Of a stretch of DNA of 64,000 nucleotides, positions 22,464 to 34,249 are shown piece by piece. Made by a program: the position numbers and the translations under genes. A model generated the notes under the pieces. It saw only the letters and a list, made by a program, of their open reading frames with translations. It was not told where the DNA came from and made no database searches. This DNA comes from Anastatus disparis (Eukaryota; Arthropoda; Insecta; Hymenoptera; Eupelmidae): NCBI GenBank assembly GCA_017163975.1, contig JAFFSR010000248.1, positions 1,258,501 to 1,322,500 on the forward strand. Reading direction: 5' to 3'. The number at the start of each line of letters is the position of its first letter. The first letter of the stretch is position 1.

Positions 22464-22849
22464 GTTGTAATAGCTAACTATCCTCCAAATGAGATTGTTG
22501 ATATGATAATGGTTTTAGGGGAATGTCGTAATAACTATCGTGTTGCAGCAAGACTTTACGCTGAACGCTTTCCAGATAGAAGACATCCCAGTGATAGGTC
22601 AATACAAAGTTTAACTGTTCTAACTCACCTGATTTAACATTTCCAGATTTTTATTTGTGGGGATTCCTAAAAAATGTTATTTTTAAAGAGCGGCCTACAA
22701 CTAGAGAAAACATGCAAAATCGCATTCGTCAAGCATGTGCGGGAATCCCGAGACAAACTCTACTGAAGACTGAACGTCATTTTCGAAGATGCTTAACTTT
22801 GTGTCTACAAGTAAATGGAGGTAACTTTGAACATTTGCTTCGTGGTTAA
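22464..22849 (+). pseudogene. Mariner-superfamily transposase, internally deleted
   Basis: The first piece (22464-22636) shows a helix-turn-helix-type domain: PPNEIVDMIMVLGECRNNYRVAARLY..RFPDRRHPSDRS. The second piece, in another frame, begins SPDLTFPDFYLWGFLK (about 22625) and ends CLTLCLQVNGGNFEHL, the usual C-terminus of the DDE superfamily. The catalytic core between them is missing, with the junction near 22616-22625. It is thus a deletion derivative mobilised, if at all, by another copy. Confidence 0.8.
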
Positions 22850-22854
22850 AACAG

Positions 22855-23052
22855 TGAGAGGCAAGGAGACTCACGATAATCCAGCACCCCGACGTGAGAG
22901 GCAAGGGGACTCACGATAATCCAGCACCCTGACGTGAATGGCAAGGGGACTCACGATAATCCAGCACATCGACGTGAGAGGCAAGAGGGCTCACGATAAT
23001 CCAGCACCCCGACGTGAGAGGCAAGGGGACTCACGATAATCCAGCACCCCAA
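22855..23052 (+). repeat. 40-bp minisatellite, about 5 units
   Basis: Five units of 40 bp carry GAGAGGCAAGGGGACTCACG and ATAATCCAGCACCCCGAC with few substitutions. Each unit has a small GTGAG...CTCAC hairpin. 40 is not a multiple of three, so no stable protein repeat is encoded. It lies just after the transposase end. Confidence 0.85.
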
Positions 23053-23924
23053 AGGGAACACGATCCTATTACGTCCACGTCGTTGTTCCTGGGTAATGCT
23101 GAAGATGGGATAAGCATATTATGTTATTTAATCTTAAATCGACCTTCTTCAGATCCATTCACGACATAACAAACTCAAAATATCACTTTGAGTGTCACTT
23201 TTTCTAACTGCAGTGTCAAAAATAGGCCAAGGCTCCCTTCGTCATGCACAAATTTTTTCTAAACTTTTCTTTCATACCGATACACCAAAAGTCTTAGGAA
23301 ACCAGTGTAATTCAGATAAAGAGCATTCGATAAGTTGTTTAATATTTGACCTTGATTTTGGACCATTTCAAGGTCATAAAATCAACTTTCCCCTAGAATA
23401 ATCTTAGCGTAAAATTAACTAATATTTTTAAATTCGTAGCCTAAAATAGGAATTTCTATTACCGAAAAAAAATTATTGATCTTAAAATGACCTTGAAATT
23501 TGACCTTAAGGTCAAGATGGTCAAGATCCTTTTACCTTGAAACTAAGATGACCATTTAACACTACTTAGATCATTTGTATTTATCACCAAACCAAGATAA
23601 TGCAGAAAAAGGGCATTTAATCGGTTTTTAGACATTTGACCTCGATTTTTGTCCTTGAAAAGGTCACTAAATGAATTTTGACCTGGGACAAACTTATCTT
23701 AGAATTTCCCGCTCTTTTTAAATCCGCAGTCAAAAATAGGTATTCCTATTTTAAAAAATGGTCTTGACCTTCAAATAACTTTGAAATTGGACCTCAAGGT
23801 CGAAATCAAGGGCGCAGTTAAATGGCCCCCTCTGTCACGGTCAATTTTGCTCTGGACCTTTTTTTTGTAGCTGCAGTAGGTTCGGAGAAAATTGAGTGCG
23901 AAGATGAAAATGGCCCACCGTGTA

Positions 23925-24337
23925 TATGAAATACGAAATTAAAATGAAAAGACCATAATATTACAATACACAATTTTAGTTAGTTAAATTTGAATATTTC
24001 AGAATAATAATATAACTATTTGCAATCACTTAAAAATCCTTTTGACATCTAATATAACATATTAATGAGATACAAATATTACAAAGTGTATTTATCACAA
24101 GTAAGGTTCGCATATCATAAATATTATAATTTTTAGAAAATTCTTGATATTAATAGATTATTAATTTAAAAAATTACATATTCTTTCATTGATGACAAGT
24201 AACTTTTCAAATATAGTTAAAATAATACTGTAAATGTCAATCAAATAACATTTTCATCAAAATAAATTTCAACGCTATAATTATTAAAATAAATATTTTC
24301 ATTTAACTACAATCTATTGTAATAATTATTTTTAAAA

Positions 24338-24368
<31 letters not shown>

Positions 24369-24404
24369 TTTAAAATATATATATATATATATATATATTT
24401 TAAA
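23925..24404. other. AT-rich spacer ending in (AT)n tract
   Basis: No gene. A (AT)n tract with TTTTAAAATATA units occupies about 24332-24402, directly before the LINE fragment. Confidence 0.6.
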
Positions 24405-26156
24405 GCTCTTGCCAAAGGTAATGTCTGGAAGGAGTTAAAAGACCTGGGACTCTTGTCCGGACCTCAAGGGGACTTGAATGGATTTACTCCGGATGAGCTT
24501 AATGCGCACTTTGCGGGGGTGTCAGTCTCGCCGCACGATGACAATGAGGAATGTAAGAGAATTCTTTCCCAATGTAGTGAAAGTGGCTTTGCCTTCAAAC
24601 CAATTAATGTTACTGATGTGGTCCTTGCAATTTCGCATTTTTCATCACAGGCTTGTGACGAGGATGGCATTCCGCAGAGCGTGATACTCAAGGCTTTACC
24701 GTTTATCGGAGAACATCTTGTGACTCTGTTCAATTCCTCTTTTGCACGGGGGGTCTTCCCTTGCCTTTGGAAGCGTGCACGCATTGTGCCATTAAAAAAG
24801 TGTCCTGCACCAACAATGCCTAAAGATTTTAGGCCCATAGCAATCTTATGTTTTCTTTCAAAGGTCCTGGAGAAGATTGCTCATGACCAATTGCAAGAGT
24901 ATATTACGACACATCGGATACTTGACTCTATGCAGACTGGTTTTAGAAAGCATTACTCAACGCAGACTGCCATACTTAAACTTACTGACGACATAAGATC
25001 AGGTCTAGATAAGAAACTTGTCACGCTACTACTTCTGTTTGACTTTAGTAAGGCATTCGACACGATCTCTCACTCCAAATTACTTGCAAGGCTGAGATCG
25101 ATGGGGTTTTCCAGGGCTGCACTCAAGTGGATTAGCTCCTATTTATCAGGTAGGAAACAAATGGTTTTCACGCATTTAAAAGAGGAATCGAATTGGCTAA
25201 CAACCAATTTAGGAGTTCCGCAGGGTTCAGTGCTGGGGCCTCTGTTGTTTTGCCTTTACATTAATAACATACGTGACACCCTTGACCCCGGTTGTGTCGA
25301 GCACCTATTATATGCAGATGACCTGCAAATTTATACGCAGGTCTCTTATGAGGATGTGCATGAAGGTATTCGCATTCTACAGAGGGCGGCCAAGGCGGTG
25401 TCGGAGTGGGCTGTTGATGCTTCTCTCACACTAAATGCAAACAAAACTAAAGCGATCGTTTTTGGCAATGGTCGATTTATTAATGACTTTTATGCTGGTG
25501 AGCCAAGGACGATTGAGCTTGAGGATGGTGTCGGCATATCTTTCTCTGATACCGTTACGAGCCTTGGTGTTGTGCTTGACTCTAAGCTATCATGGGAGCC
25601 ACATGTTAATATGCTGACTAAGAAGTTTAATAGAACTATGTATGGCTTACGGTTTTTTCGTCGGTATACCACTGAGGCTCTGCGCAAACAACTCGCAACC
25701 ACCCTGCTGTTTCCACATCTCGATTACTGCTCAGTAGTTCTGCTCGATGCCTCACAGGGGTTGAAAAGACGATTACAAAGACTACAAAATTCATGTGTGA
25801 GATATGTATTAGGCGTGAGAATGGGCGATCATATCTCTCCTCATAGAGCTGCGCTGGGTTGGCTGCGTACTGATGCGAGGAGACAGTATTTTATAGCTGT
25901 ACTTATGTACAAAATCGTGCGCATGAATACTCCCGAGTATCTAGTGGGTCTCTTCACTAGATATGTACCTAGGGTAGCCACTAGGGGAGAGATTAAGGAT
26001 TTCGCGATGCCCTACATGCGTACTGAGACTGGAAGGAATTCCTTTCAGGTTCAGGGTGCGCATTTTTGGAACTCCCTGCCTGCTGATATAAAGAATCTTC
26101 CATCGCTCAGCAGGTTTAAGTCGGCTCTGAGGGGGTACTTGCTCGACCTTCAGTAA
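24405..26156 (+). CDS. Non-LTR retrotransposon reverse transcriptase (5'-truncated), open
   Basis: One uninterrupted frame of about 584 codons from the truncation point to TAA 26154-26156; there is no true start because the 5' part (endonuclease) is missing. A linker (FTPDELNAHFAGVS) precedes RT motifs: the FRPIAIL block, motif A with LFDFSKAFDTI (about 25039-25070), GVPQGSVLGPLLF, and catalytic YADD in LLYADDLQIY (about 25308-25335). The C-terminal thumb and tail end with FWNSLPADIKNLPSLSRFKSAL. General type is CR1/Jockey-group LINE; I cannot fix the clade. The absence of stops suggests a recent insertion. Confidence 0.9.
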   Translation, partial: ALAKGNVWKELKDLGLLSGPQGDLNGFTPDELNAHFAGVSVSPHDDNEECKRILSQCSESGFAFKPINVTDVVLAISHFSSQACDEDGIPQSVILKALPFIGEHLVTLFNSSFARGVFPCLWKRARIVPLKKCPAPTMPKDFRPIAILCFLSKVLEKIAHDQLQEYITTHRILDSMQTGFRKHYSTQTAILKLTDDIRSGLDKKLVTLLLLFDFSKAFDTISHSKLLARLRSMGFSRAALKWISSYLSGRKQMVFTHLKEESNWLTTNLGVPQGSVLGPLLFCLYINNIRDTLDPGCVEHLLYADDLQIYTQVSYEDVHEGIRILQRAAKAVSEWAVDASLTLNANKTKAIVFGNGRFINDFYAGEPRTIELEDGVGISFSDTVTSLGVVLDSKLSWEPHVNMLTKKFNRTMYGLRFFRRYTTEALRKQLATTLLFPHLDYCSVVLLDASQGLKRRLQRLQNSCVRYVLGVRMGDHISPHRAALGWLRTDARRQYFIAVLMYKIVRMNTPEYLVGLFTRYVPRVATRGEIKDFAMPYMRTETGRNSFQVQGAHFWNSLPADIKNLPSLSRFKSALRGYLLDLQ

Positions 26157-26710
26157 ACTAAGTTTTATTTTTTATTTATATGTTAATTTATTATAATGTG
26201 ACGTCCCTTATATAGGCTTAAGGTGTGATTGTATTTATTGGCTGAATGGTTAGTGAGTGAATGCTCTACTTGTTTTTATTATTTTGACTGCGTTTTTGTG
26301 CTACTGCATACGCTTTATTATTTTATTGCATTATTTATCATTTTTCATTTTGTATTTTAAATTAAAAATTTTATATACTATGACTGATAGATATTGTATG
26401 ACTGACTTTTAATTTATAGGATTGCGTGTATTTTACTATATTTTTTTTGATATCTGTGATATCACTTCTTTTGTTGTGACTTACTTATTCAGTATTATTA
26501 GGTTTAGTAACTGACTGTGATATCAATTGCAATAAATTGTATTTATACATTGTTTTATGTGCAATATTTTATATTTATACATTGTTTTATGTGCAATATT
26601 TTTACATTTATTCATTGTTTATGTGCAATACTTAATATTATATTTATGAATTGTATTGCACGCCCTTTGTATAATAATATGATATACAATAAATAGTATC
26701 TATCTATCTA

Positions 26711-26777
<67 letters not shown>
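26157..26777 (+). mobile_element. LINE 3' untranslated region and microsatellite tail
   Basis: AT-rich 3' region with three loose copies of a TATACATTGTTTTATGTGCAA unit (26545-26630). It ends in ACAATAAATAG, then (TCTA)n and (TA)n to 26777. A short tandem tail instead of poly(A) is seen in several LINE clades. Confidence 0.7.
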
Positions 26778-26784
<7 letters not shown>

Positions 26785-27276
26785 AAAAATAAAATAATAC
26801 TTTTATTTGATGAACAGTTATATAAATATTATATACTTATAATTGTCTAACTGAATTTATTAAATTAGAATTTTATTCAATTATCATTCAGAGGATAAAG
26901 TATTTAAATTAGTTTTCATGAAAATATATTATTAAAAAAGTTACTTGTTAACAATTTTTTATAAATAACATACATTTAACCTTAATTACATTTTAATATG
27001 TACACGTGTTTGTATTTAAATAGATTGTCATTTATATAGAAATTGTTAAAAATTAAATATATTAAAATTACATTATAATATATTAAAATTATATTTACTT
27101 TAAATACATTTTCATTAGTACACGTTTTTGTTTTTGAATGAGTTGTCATTTATATAAGAATTGTTAACAATTAAATATATTAAAATTCATTTCATCAAAG
27201 CAATAATATTTTTAATAAAAGAAACATATTGATTTTTAAAATACATTAAATTACCTCATTTGAAAAATTATCATTA
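26778..27276. repeat. AT-rich spacer with a degenerate duplicated segment
   Basis: No gene. About 90 bp at 26985-27075 recur at about 27100-27190 (TGTCATTTATATA..AATTGTTA..AATTAAATATATT core), a degenerate tandem pair of roughly 115-bp period. Confidence 0.5.
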
Positions 27277-27280
27277 CATG

Positions 27281-27614
27281 TGCTACGTACATTATATTGT
27301 ACGTATATTATAATATAAAACATAAAATAAGGTAGAAACTCAGAGAAATGCGACTCCGAATTTCCGGACAAAGAGTCGCACGATGCGCGAGGCTGATTCG
27401 GCACTTCGTCACGGGCAACTTACATCGTCGTTTTAGACAACGACGAGCGAGAGACCATCGCCGGACGCGCTAGAACAAAGTAGAAACTAGTCTCTCTCTC
27501 ACTGTATTTACTTCATGATAAATAACAGACAACTTCATATTAATTCTCTCGTTAATTTATTTTGCATCCTCACACTCCCCATCGGAGTGCGTATCAAGTA
27601 AATCCCACGTAACA
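27281..27614 (+). repeat. 5' LTR, 334 bp
   Basis: Starts TGCTACGTAC and ends CACGTAACA (TG...CA). It contains a TACGTAC...GTACGTA palindrome at the left end and a (TC)n run. The sequence TTTTTTGGTGGCAGCGG follows at 27621-27637, where a primer-binding site is expected; I cannot name the tRNA. Confidence 0.9.
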
Positions 27615-28568
27615 TATTATTTTTTGGTGGCAGCGGTGTGGGATACGCAACGAGGATTTTAGCAAAACAATTAAAATTTTTTTAAGAAATAAACTTAATA
27701 AATAAAAGAAGCGCGTCAGATAAAAATACAGAATTTTTCTAAAGAGAGAGAGAGAGATAATTTGATTAATTGAATACAGCTAGCAAATAGATTTTTTTAG
27801 CGAATTTTTTTATTATTAAATATTTTTTAAAATCGCGTTGCGAGTTAGCAACGAAGAAGATCTGAACGAGAGGAAGGAAGGAAGGAAGGACGTCCGAAAA
27901 TATTATCCGAAGAAATGAGAGTGTTTTTTATCACGCTGCTCACTCTCTGCTATAACAAGTAAGTAGAAATTAAATAATACAGATTAAAGTGTCCCAAGGG
28001 GTAGTATAGCTTCTTAAAGTGAATATAAGGCGAACTCGTAATAAAACAAATAATGTTAGAATATTGACTTTGAAAAAAATCGTTAAATAAAAGTGATTAG
28101 TGCGTGAATATAATTACGCGAACCAGCAGTGTCGGCCGGTAATAAGTAAATATTGAAAAATTATAAATAATGTTGTGAAAAAAAGGGATAATTCATACAT
28201 ACGTGAAAAAGGAAAATAAATATTTTTGTTTTTATCAATTTTCATCAGGTTTCTTTGTAAAATAAAATAAATTTTTATCATTCATGTGCTGAAAAAAAAT
28301 AATAATTATTGCCGTAGTTAGAAAAAAAAGGGAGTTTATAGTCTAAATATTGGAAAATAATTTTAATAATAATTTCATAATTAACGTGATTTGTAGAAAC
28401 ATTTTTATGTTATAAATTGTCATTAATTACTAATAAATTTCCGTAAATCAAAAAAAAGAATCAGCGCACATAAGAAAACGTAAACGCTTCACCTTCTCCC
28501 GCGTAATTTCAAAAGCAATAATAAAAATTTTAAGAAAAAGTTAAATTGTAAAATCTTATTTATTGAAC
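27615..28568 (+). other. Leader between 5' LTR and gag
   Basis: 954 bp, very A-rich, without a supported gene. It has GAGAGAGAGAG at 27744 and a GGAA run (27880). It probably carries packaging and translation signals; none identified. Confidence 0.5.
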
Positions 28569-30717
28569 ATGTCGCTCATTAATTTATTTTAGAAAAAGGA
28601 CGAAAAAGCGAGACGTAGAGGACGTTCGTTGTCTCCTATTAGAGGTTCGCGCAGTGAAGAAATCTTAGCCGGATTCGGGAACGAAAGAATATCATTTCCG
28701 ACCGCGTCACAAAACACGGTATACATACCAATGTACACTCCGAGATATGGTGAAAATTTAACAGTTAACTTGTCAAAGAAAGAAATAAAAGAATTGAACG
28801 AAAAATACAAAAGAGCCACGTCTCAGGGTTTCGAATTATGAAAAGAATCATTAAATATTACGAAAGATAGAAACATACTAAGTGACGGCACACTCCCACG
28901 GAATAAAAGAGAAACCGAGACTCAAAAATCGAAATCAGAGGAAAGCCCAAAAACCAACGAAACATGGTTACCGTACGCGAACCAGGGCCCGAACTAGCTA
29001 GTTTATCTTTCGATACCATACAATTACACGAGTTTTCCGCAACAAATTCCACAACCATGGAGTAATATGATACCAACGCAAGTCAACCCAAATTTTCCAA
29101 TAAATTCACCAATAAATACTAACTACGCATTAAATACGCAACAAATAAATCCTATGTTAAATATGCAAAGCGCAAATTTTTAGAATATACCTCAATTATC
29201 ATTACATCAAGCGATAAGGCAAATACCATATTTTGACGGAAGCGTAGATAAATTACCCCTATTTTGCTCTGTGTTAAGGAACATAGTAAATAGTTTTGGA
29301 CCAGGTAGTCAAATCCTTATTAAATACGAGTTAGCAACGAAGCTTACGGGAAAAGCGGCAGATATTTTTACAGCGCGATTGATGCAATATGAGTGTATTG
29401 AGGCGCTGATAAAAGATTTAGAGGCGCAATATAATAATATAACAGTGATGGAAGAATTATCAACGCAATTAAAAATAATTACACAACAACAAGGAGAATC
29501 GGCAGCAGATTACGGCGCGCGGACGCAAGCTTTATTGAATAGGCTTTTAGTGATTTACGACACGGTGCCCATGTTAAACTTACAAGATCGATTAGCAAAG
29601 AAGCAGCTAATAGAGAGAGATGCGTTACAATATTATCTGTTTGGATTAACTTCCCTTAGACGTACAAGTGCGCTGCGAAAAACCTCTAACGTTAAGAAAG
29701 GCTATACAGCTTGCAGCTGATTTTGAAAACAAACAAAAGACGCGACTTTTTGCACAGATGCAAAATTCATTTATAAACGGCTTGCAACCCATAAGTTCTA
29801 TAGCACAATATATGCAAGGCTACTCATTATTAACACAGCCAAATATCAATAATATAATGCAATTAACGCAAAATCAACATCAGGCATTAGATACAAATAA
29901 AGTGCATGAAGCACAAATAAAAGCAATGCAAGCTACGCCTGTAAAAATAGAAACAGGTACAAGTGCAGTTAAATGTAGCTATTGTGATAAAGAAGGCCAT
30001 AAAGAAGGCGCGTGCATTAAGAAGAAATATGATAAAATACAATGCGCTTATTGCGATAAGATGGGGCACGCGACGGCAGAGTGTCAAATACTAAGAAATG
30101 ATGCCGAAAATGGTATTATTCATGCACAAAATAAAAATAATTCGCAAAATGTTAATAATAGTAAAAGAAAACAGTCAAACGATAACAAAAATTATACGAA
30201 CGGTCCGCGAAGCAATTATAGCAGAAGTAATTTCAATGATAATAATTACAATAAAAATTTCAATAATAATAATTACAATAGAAATTTTGATAGTAATAGT
30301 TACAATAGAAATTTTGATAATAATTATGGCAGAAATAATTCTAATAATAATTATAACAATGTGAATGCTAATAGTAATTACAGAAATAATTATAGCAGAT
30401 TTAACAGTGGGTTCAATAGAAACAGAAACTATGACTCACGCAATAATGAATATAATTATAATGCGCAAGGACCGCCGCGTTATAATAATAATGCACGTAA
30501 TGATCATAGAAATGATATAGGTTTTAATAGAGGTCGTAGTAGAGACAATAGTCGCGAGAGATATCAGTATATCAGGAACGAGAATCAAACGCGCGACCCG
30601 GATAGAGAGCGGGATTCAAACGCAAAGATAAATGAAAATAATCAAAGTGATAAAATGAACGAGCCTTTAAACTCGCAGGATGTACGCCGCAATCCTCAGG
30701 CGCCGGGCAGGAATTAA
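28569..30717 (+). pseudogene. gag, with stops and one frameshift
   Basis: Structural polyprotein. The likely start ATG is at 28569. In-frame stops occur at 28590-28592, 28839-28841, 28995-28997 and 29181-29183. The capsid-like region (IPYFDGSVDKLPLF to about 29690) then shifts frame. Two zinc knuckles follow, CSYCDKEGHKEGAC and CAYCDKMGHATAEC (about 29972-30085), of the CX2CX4HX4C type that binds RNA. The C-terminus is a long Asn/Tyr/Arg low-complexity stretch (30120-30560), unusual in length, and the frame ends at TAA 30715-30717. Confidence 0.85.
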
Positions 30718-30785
30718 TTAATAATGATCAGAAAATATTAAATAATAGTAATAATAAGCATGTAAAAATTAGGCGCACAATAAAC

Positions 30786-33030
30786 ATGAAACTCGCGTGC
30801 GCGGGGCGTAATCCGCCTATTGTCAAACTGGAAAGTCGGAATTCAAAAGAAAATAGTGCAAGATTTTATGTTGATTCAGGAGCAGATATTTCCGTAATAA
30901 AGGCCAAATATATAAATGAAAATACAAGTATAGATAGGCAGCATATTTTAGAGATTACAGGCGTCGTACCAGGGGAAATGTATACGTTAGGAAGAGCAGA
31001 TATGACTCTTCAAGGACTACAGTGTGAGGTCCATATTGTCCCAGATAGCTTTCCTGTAAAAACAGATGGGCTACTAGGCTGGGAAACTATTAGTGAGCAC
31101 AACGGACATATAAATGCCGTACATAAGTGCATTGATTTTATAAAATTATCGATTCCCTTTGAGCGGGTGGAATAAGTGGAAATTCCCGCAAGAATGAGAC
31201 GCATTATTGCTGCAAAAGTTATAAATAATGATGTAGAAGTAGGCTGGGTGCCACTTCAAAATTTAGGACCTGGAATATTATTCGGAAATTTTATTACAGA
31301 AAATAAAAATGGTAGAGCGTATGCAGTATGTATAAATACGAATCATAAGAATATTGAAATTCCGACTCCAGAGGTAGAAATTTTTCCATGCGAAGTTATA
31401 AGAAAAGATAACGACTTTTATGCCGGTGAGGACGGCAACCACGAAGGAAACAAAGTTTCCGATTGCAAAAAAATTAGACGCGCAATGTCAGAGTACGCGC
31501 AACAAAATTCAGAGAAAATAAGTGCTGATGCTGAAATAAAATATGTAGACAGATGCATGGCAAATAAAACTCCATGTGAAATAAAAGAAAGAGTTGAAAA
31601 AATAATGAGTATTTTAGACTTGGAAGATTTGAACGAAGAAGAAAAAATGCACGTCAGAGAGTTGATATCCGAGAACCCCTTCGTTTTCGGGTTAGATAAT
31701 GAATTATTGCCAGCAACAAATATTTTAACACACAGAATAAAAACGACTCATGAGGAGCCAGTTCGTGTGAAACCATACAGATATCCGATAGCATTAAAAA
31801 ATATTATGCAGCAAGAAATAGAGAAGTTACTGAAAAAAGATATTATAGAACCATCTATGTCGAGTTATAGTAGCCCAGCATGGATAGTTAACAAGAAACC
31901 TGACCCTCAAGACAGGAAACGCTGGCGTTTAGTGACAGATTTTCGTCAACTAAATGAAATTACTGTGGGAAGTTGCTATCCACTGCCATTAACTTGTGAC
32001 ATCTTAGAGAATTTAGCGTCAGCAAATTATATTACCGCTGTAGACCTTAAGGACGGCTATTATCAGGTAAAGAGTGATTCAAAAGACGCACATAAAACTG
32101 CGTTTTCAGGGCCATCAGGTACTTATCAATATAAGCGTATGCGAAGCACCCATGACCTTTAGCAGAGCAATGGTTCTAGCTTTGCAGGGCTTGCAAGGTT
32201 CAGAGCTTGAAATTTACTTAGATGACGTAATTATACACGCCGAAAATTTAGAACAGCATGCAGTAAGATTTAAGAGATTTTTTAAACGTATTTAAAAGGC
32301 AAACTTGACTATTGAACCAAAGAAATGTCAATTTTTAAGACGCGAGGCGAAGGTATTAGGACATATAGTAGGAAAAGGGCAAATTAAAACAGACCCTAAA
32401 AAGATAGAAGCAGCGCGTGATTATCCTATACCAACAAATAAAAATAAAGTGAAGCAATTTTTAGGCTTTGTTGGTTATTATCGTCGATTCATCAAAGATT
32501 TTGCAAGCATAGCAAGACCGTTACATGAATTAAGTTCAAAGAAAGAGAAATTTCTATGGCTAGAAGAGCATCAAATAGCATTTGACACGTTACGTGAGAA
32601 GCTATGCGAAGAGCCTGTGTTGGCCGCGCCTAACTTAAGCGAGCCATTTATAGTAACAACAGATGCGTCTGATTATGCGATAGGCGCAATATTAAGCCAA
32701 GGAAAAATCGGCGAAGATCGACCTTGTGTATATGCCTCAAGATGTTTAAAAGGAAGCGAACTCAGATATACTGTATATGACAAAGAATTGTTGGCAGTAG
32801 TTTTTGCAGAAGAACAGTTTAGACCTTATTTATACGGTACAAAATTTACAGTAGTTACGGATCATGAGCCGTTAAAACATTTCCATACAAGCACAAAGCC
32901 GGATTTAAGATTCAATAGATTAAAAGCAGCTTTACGAGGGTATACGTTTGACGTTGTGTATAGGCCAGGAAGAAAAAATAATGCAGCTGATGCACTCTCT
33001 AGAAATCCAGTGATTGCAGACGGCGAAAAA
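30786..33030 (+). pseudogene. pol: aspartic protease, reverse transcriptase, RNase H
   Basis: The protease has DSGAD at 30873-30887. A TAA at 31173-31175 interrupts the frame. RT begins with the VKPYRYP block and shows LVTDFRQLNEIT, AVDLKDGYYQV and, after a small deletion with frameshift near 32145, catalytic YLDD (about 32217-32228). Another TAA lies at 32293-32295. RNase H follows with VTTDASDYAIGA, YDKELLAVVFA and DHEPLK to the GRKNNAADALSR end near 33003. The order and motifs are Ty3/gypsy-like. pol is in a different frame from gag. It acts in reverse transcription of the element RNA. Confidence 0.9.
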
Positions 33031-34249
33031 AATCCTGAATTACCACGTGCAGAAATGTATCAACTAGCAGATAAGCAAGAAAATCAGGAACCCAGCGCAA
33101 ACGAATGCGGACCGCCAGCAAGAATTTTTATTACACGCGCAATAAATAAAAATGCGAATAAAACTAAAGAAGAAGATTCAAGTTCAGAGAATTCTGAAAA
33201 TTCTAAGAAGAAAATCTTTATTAAAGAAACGAGTGACGAGTCAGAAATTAGTAGTATAACCGGATCTGAAGAAAATTGGAATTATGCAAAAAGAAAGAAA
33301 GACCCTTGGAAAAGATCGGCGTACAGAAGGAAAAGGCGAAATAAGAAAGTGTTAAAAACACGTAAAAGTGAAGCAGATAGAAAGAAAAAATTAATTCAAG
33401 CTGAAAATATAATAAGTCAAGCACAAGACGACGGTAAGCTCGCATATATGCGAAAAAGCACAAACATGCGAGAAGGAATTCTTGCAGCGAGTACACCAGT
33501 AGATAAGCCACATGCAGTGTCATCAAGAGAAGAAAAGAATACGTATGAGCAAGCGAGCGAAATATCAAAAAATAAAAGCATATTGAAAAATAATAGAAAC
33601 AGCTGTGACGTAGAATCGCCATTAGAAACAATAAATATAAAATCGAAAGCATCTCAACTCAACGGCACCCAAATAGAAAAAGAAAAGGAGACACAGGATG
33701 ATTCACAACACACTTCGCAAAGTAAAGAAAGTAGCCCAGGAAGTATATTAAATATGAATCTAGAAATAATAACAAAAATGCGTGCTCGATTTTTAGTTGA
33801 TGTGCAAGAATGAGAGATAAGTGGAAGAGAAGGTATACAAATAAATATATGGGAAGAAACACTCAGAGGAGTAGCAGAAGCACTAAGAGGCGACGTATCT
33901 CAAGAAATAATAAATCAAACAGATTTTAATGAGCGAGAAAAAGTTCGACCTCAAATGCCAAGAGAATACTACAAATTAGTACCAAACATAAGCTTAGAAA
34001 AAGATAAAGAGAAAAAATCATTGAGAATAAGTTCTAAAGTCGAAATTATTGACAGTTAAACAGACAAAGGCTCATATTTCGAGGACGAGTTTGAGGTACA
34101 AGATACAAATAAAAATCAAGAAAAAGAAATTATAAGTGAGAGTGGAAGCGAGAGAGATAAGCATGACGTCAGTGAATCTGAGTCGCAAGACGAAAGCATG
34201 GAGCAGGAAGAGAATGAGAGTGACGTAGAGCTAGATAAAAATAATTTAG
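33031..34249 (+). pseudogene. Long charged linker of pol, no integrase core seen
   Basis: The frame of RNase H continues as a Lys/Glu/Ser-rich, probably disordered region with stops at 33811-33813 and about 34057-34059, then a very acidic stretch (33900-34290). In a normal gypsy pol the integrase zinc finger and DDE core would follow RNase H; I see neither HHCC nor D,D-E blocks in any frame here. A frameshift at the A-run near 34285 leads into the OTU-like part. Confidence 0.6.

Larger units (their letters stand above)
20959..23922. mobile_element. Mariner-type foldback element, 2.96 kb, TA target
   Basis: TA at 20957-20958 and 23923-23924; ends CACGGTGGGCCA / TGGCCCACCGTG. Arms of about 690 bp (20959-21650, 23222-23922) are reverse complements. 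The centre keeps both ends of a mariner-superfamily transposase but lacks its middle, plus a 40-bp minisatellite. The arms are dense in TCAAGGTCA/TGACCTTGA. It is non-autonomous. Confidence 0.8.

Noticed and set aside
22855..23052. CRISPR-like array of repeated units
   Set aside because: The units are contiguous 40-bp tandem copies without unique spacers, inside a eukaryotic transposon.
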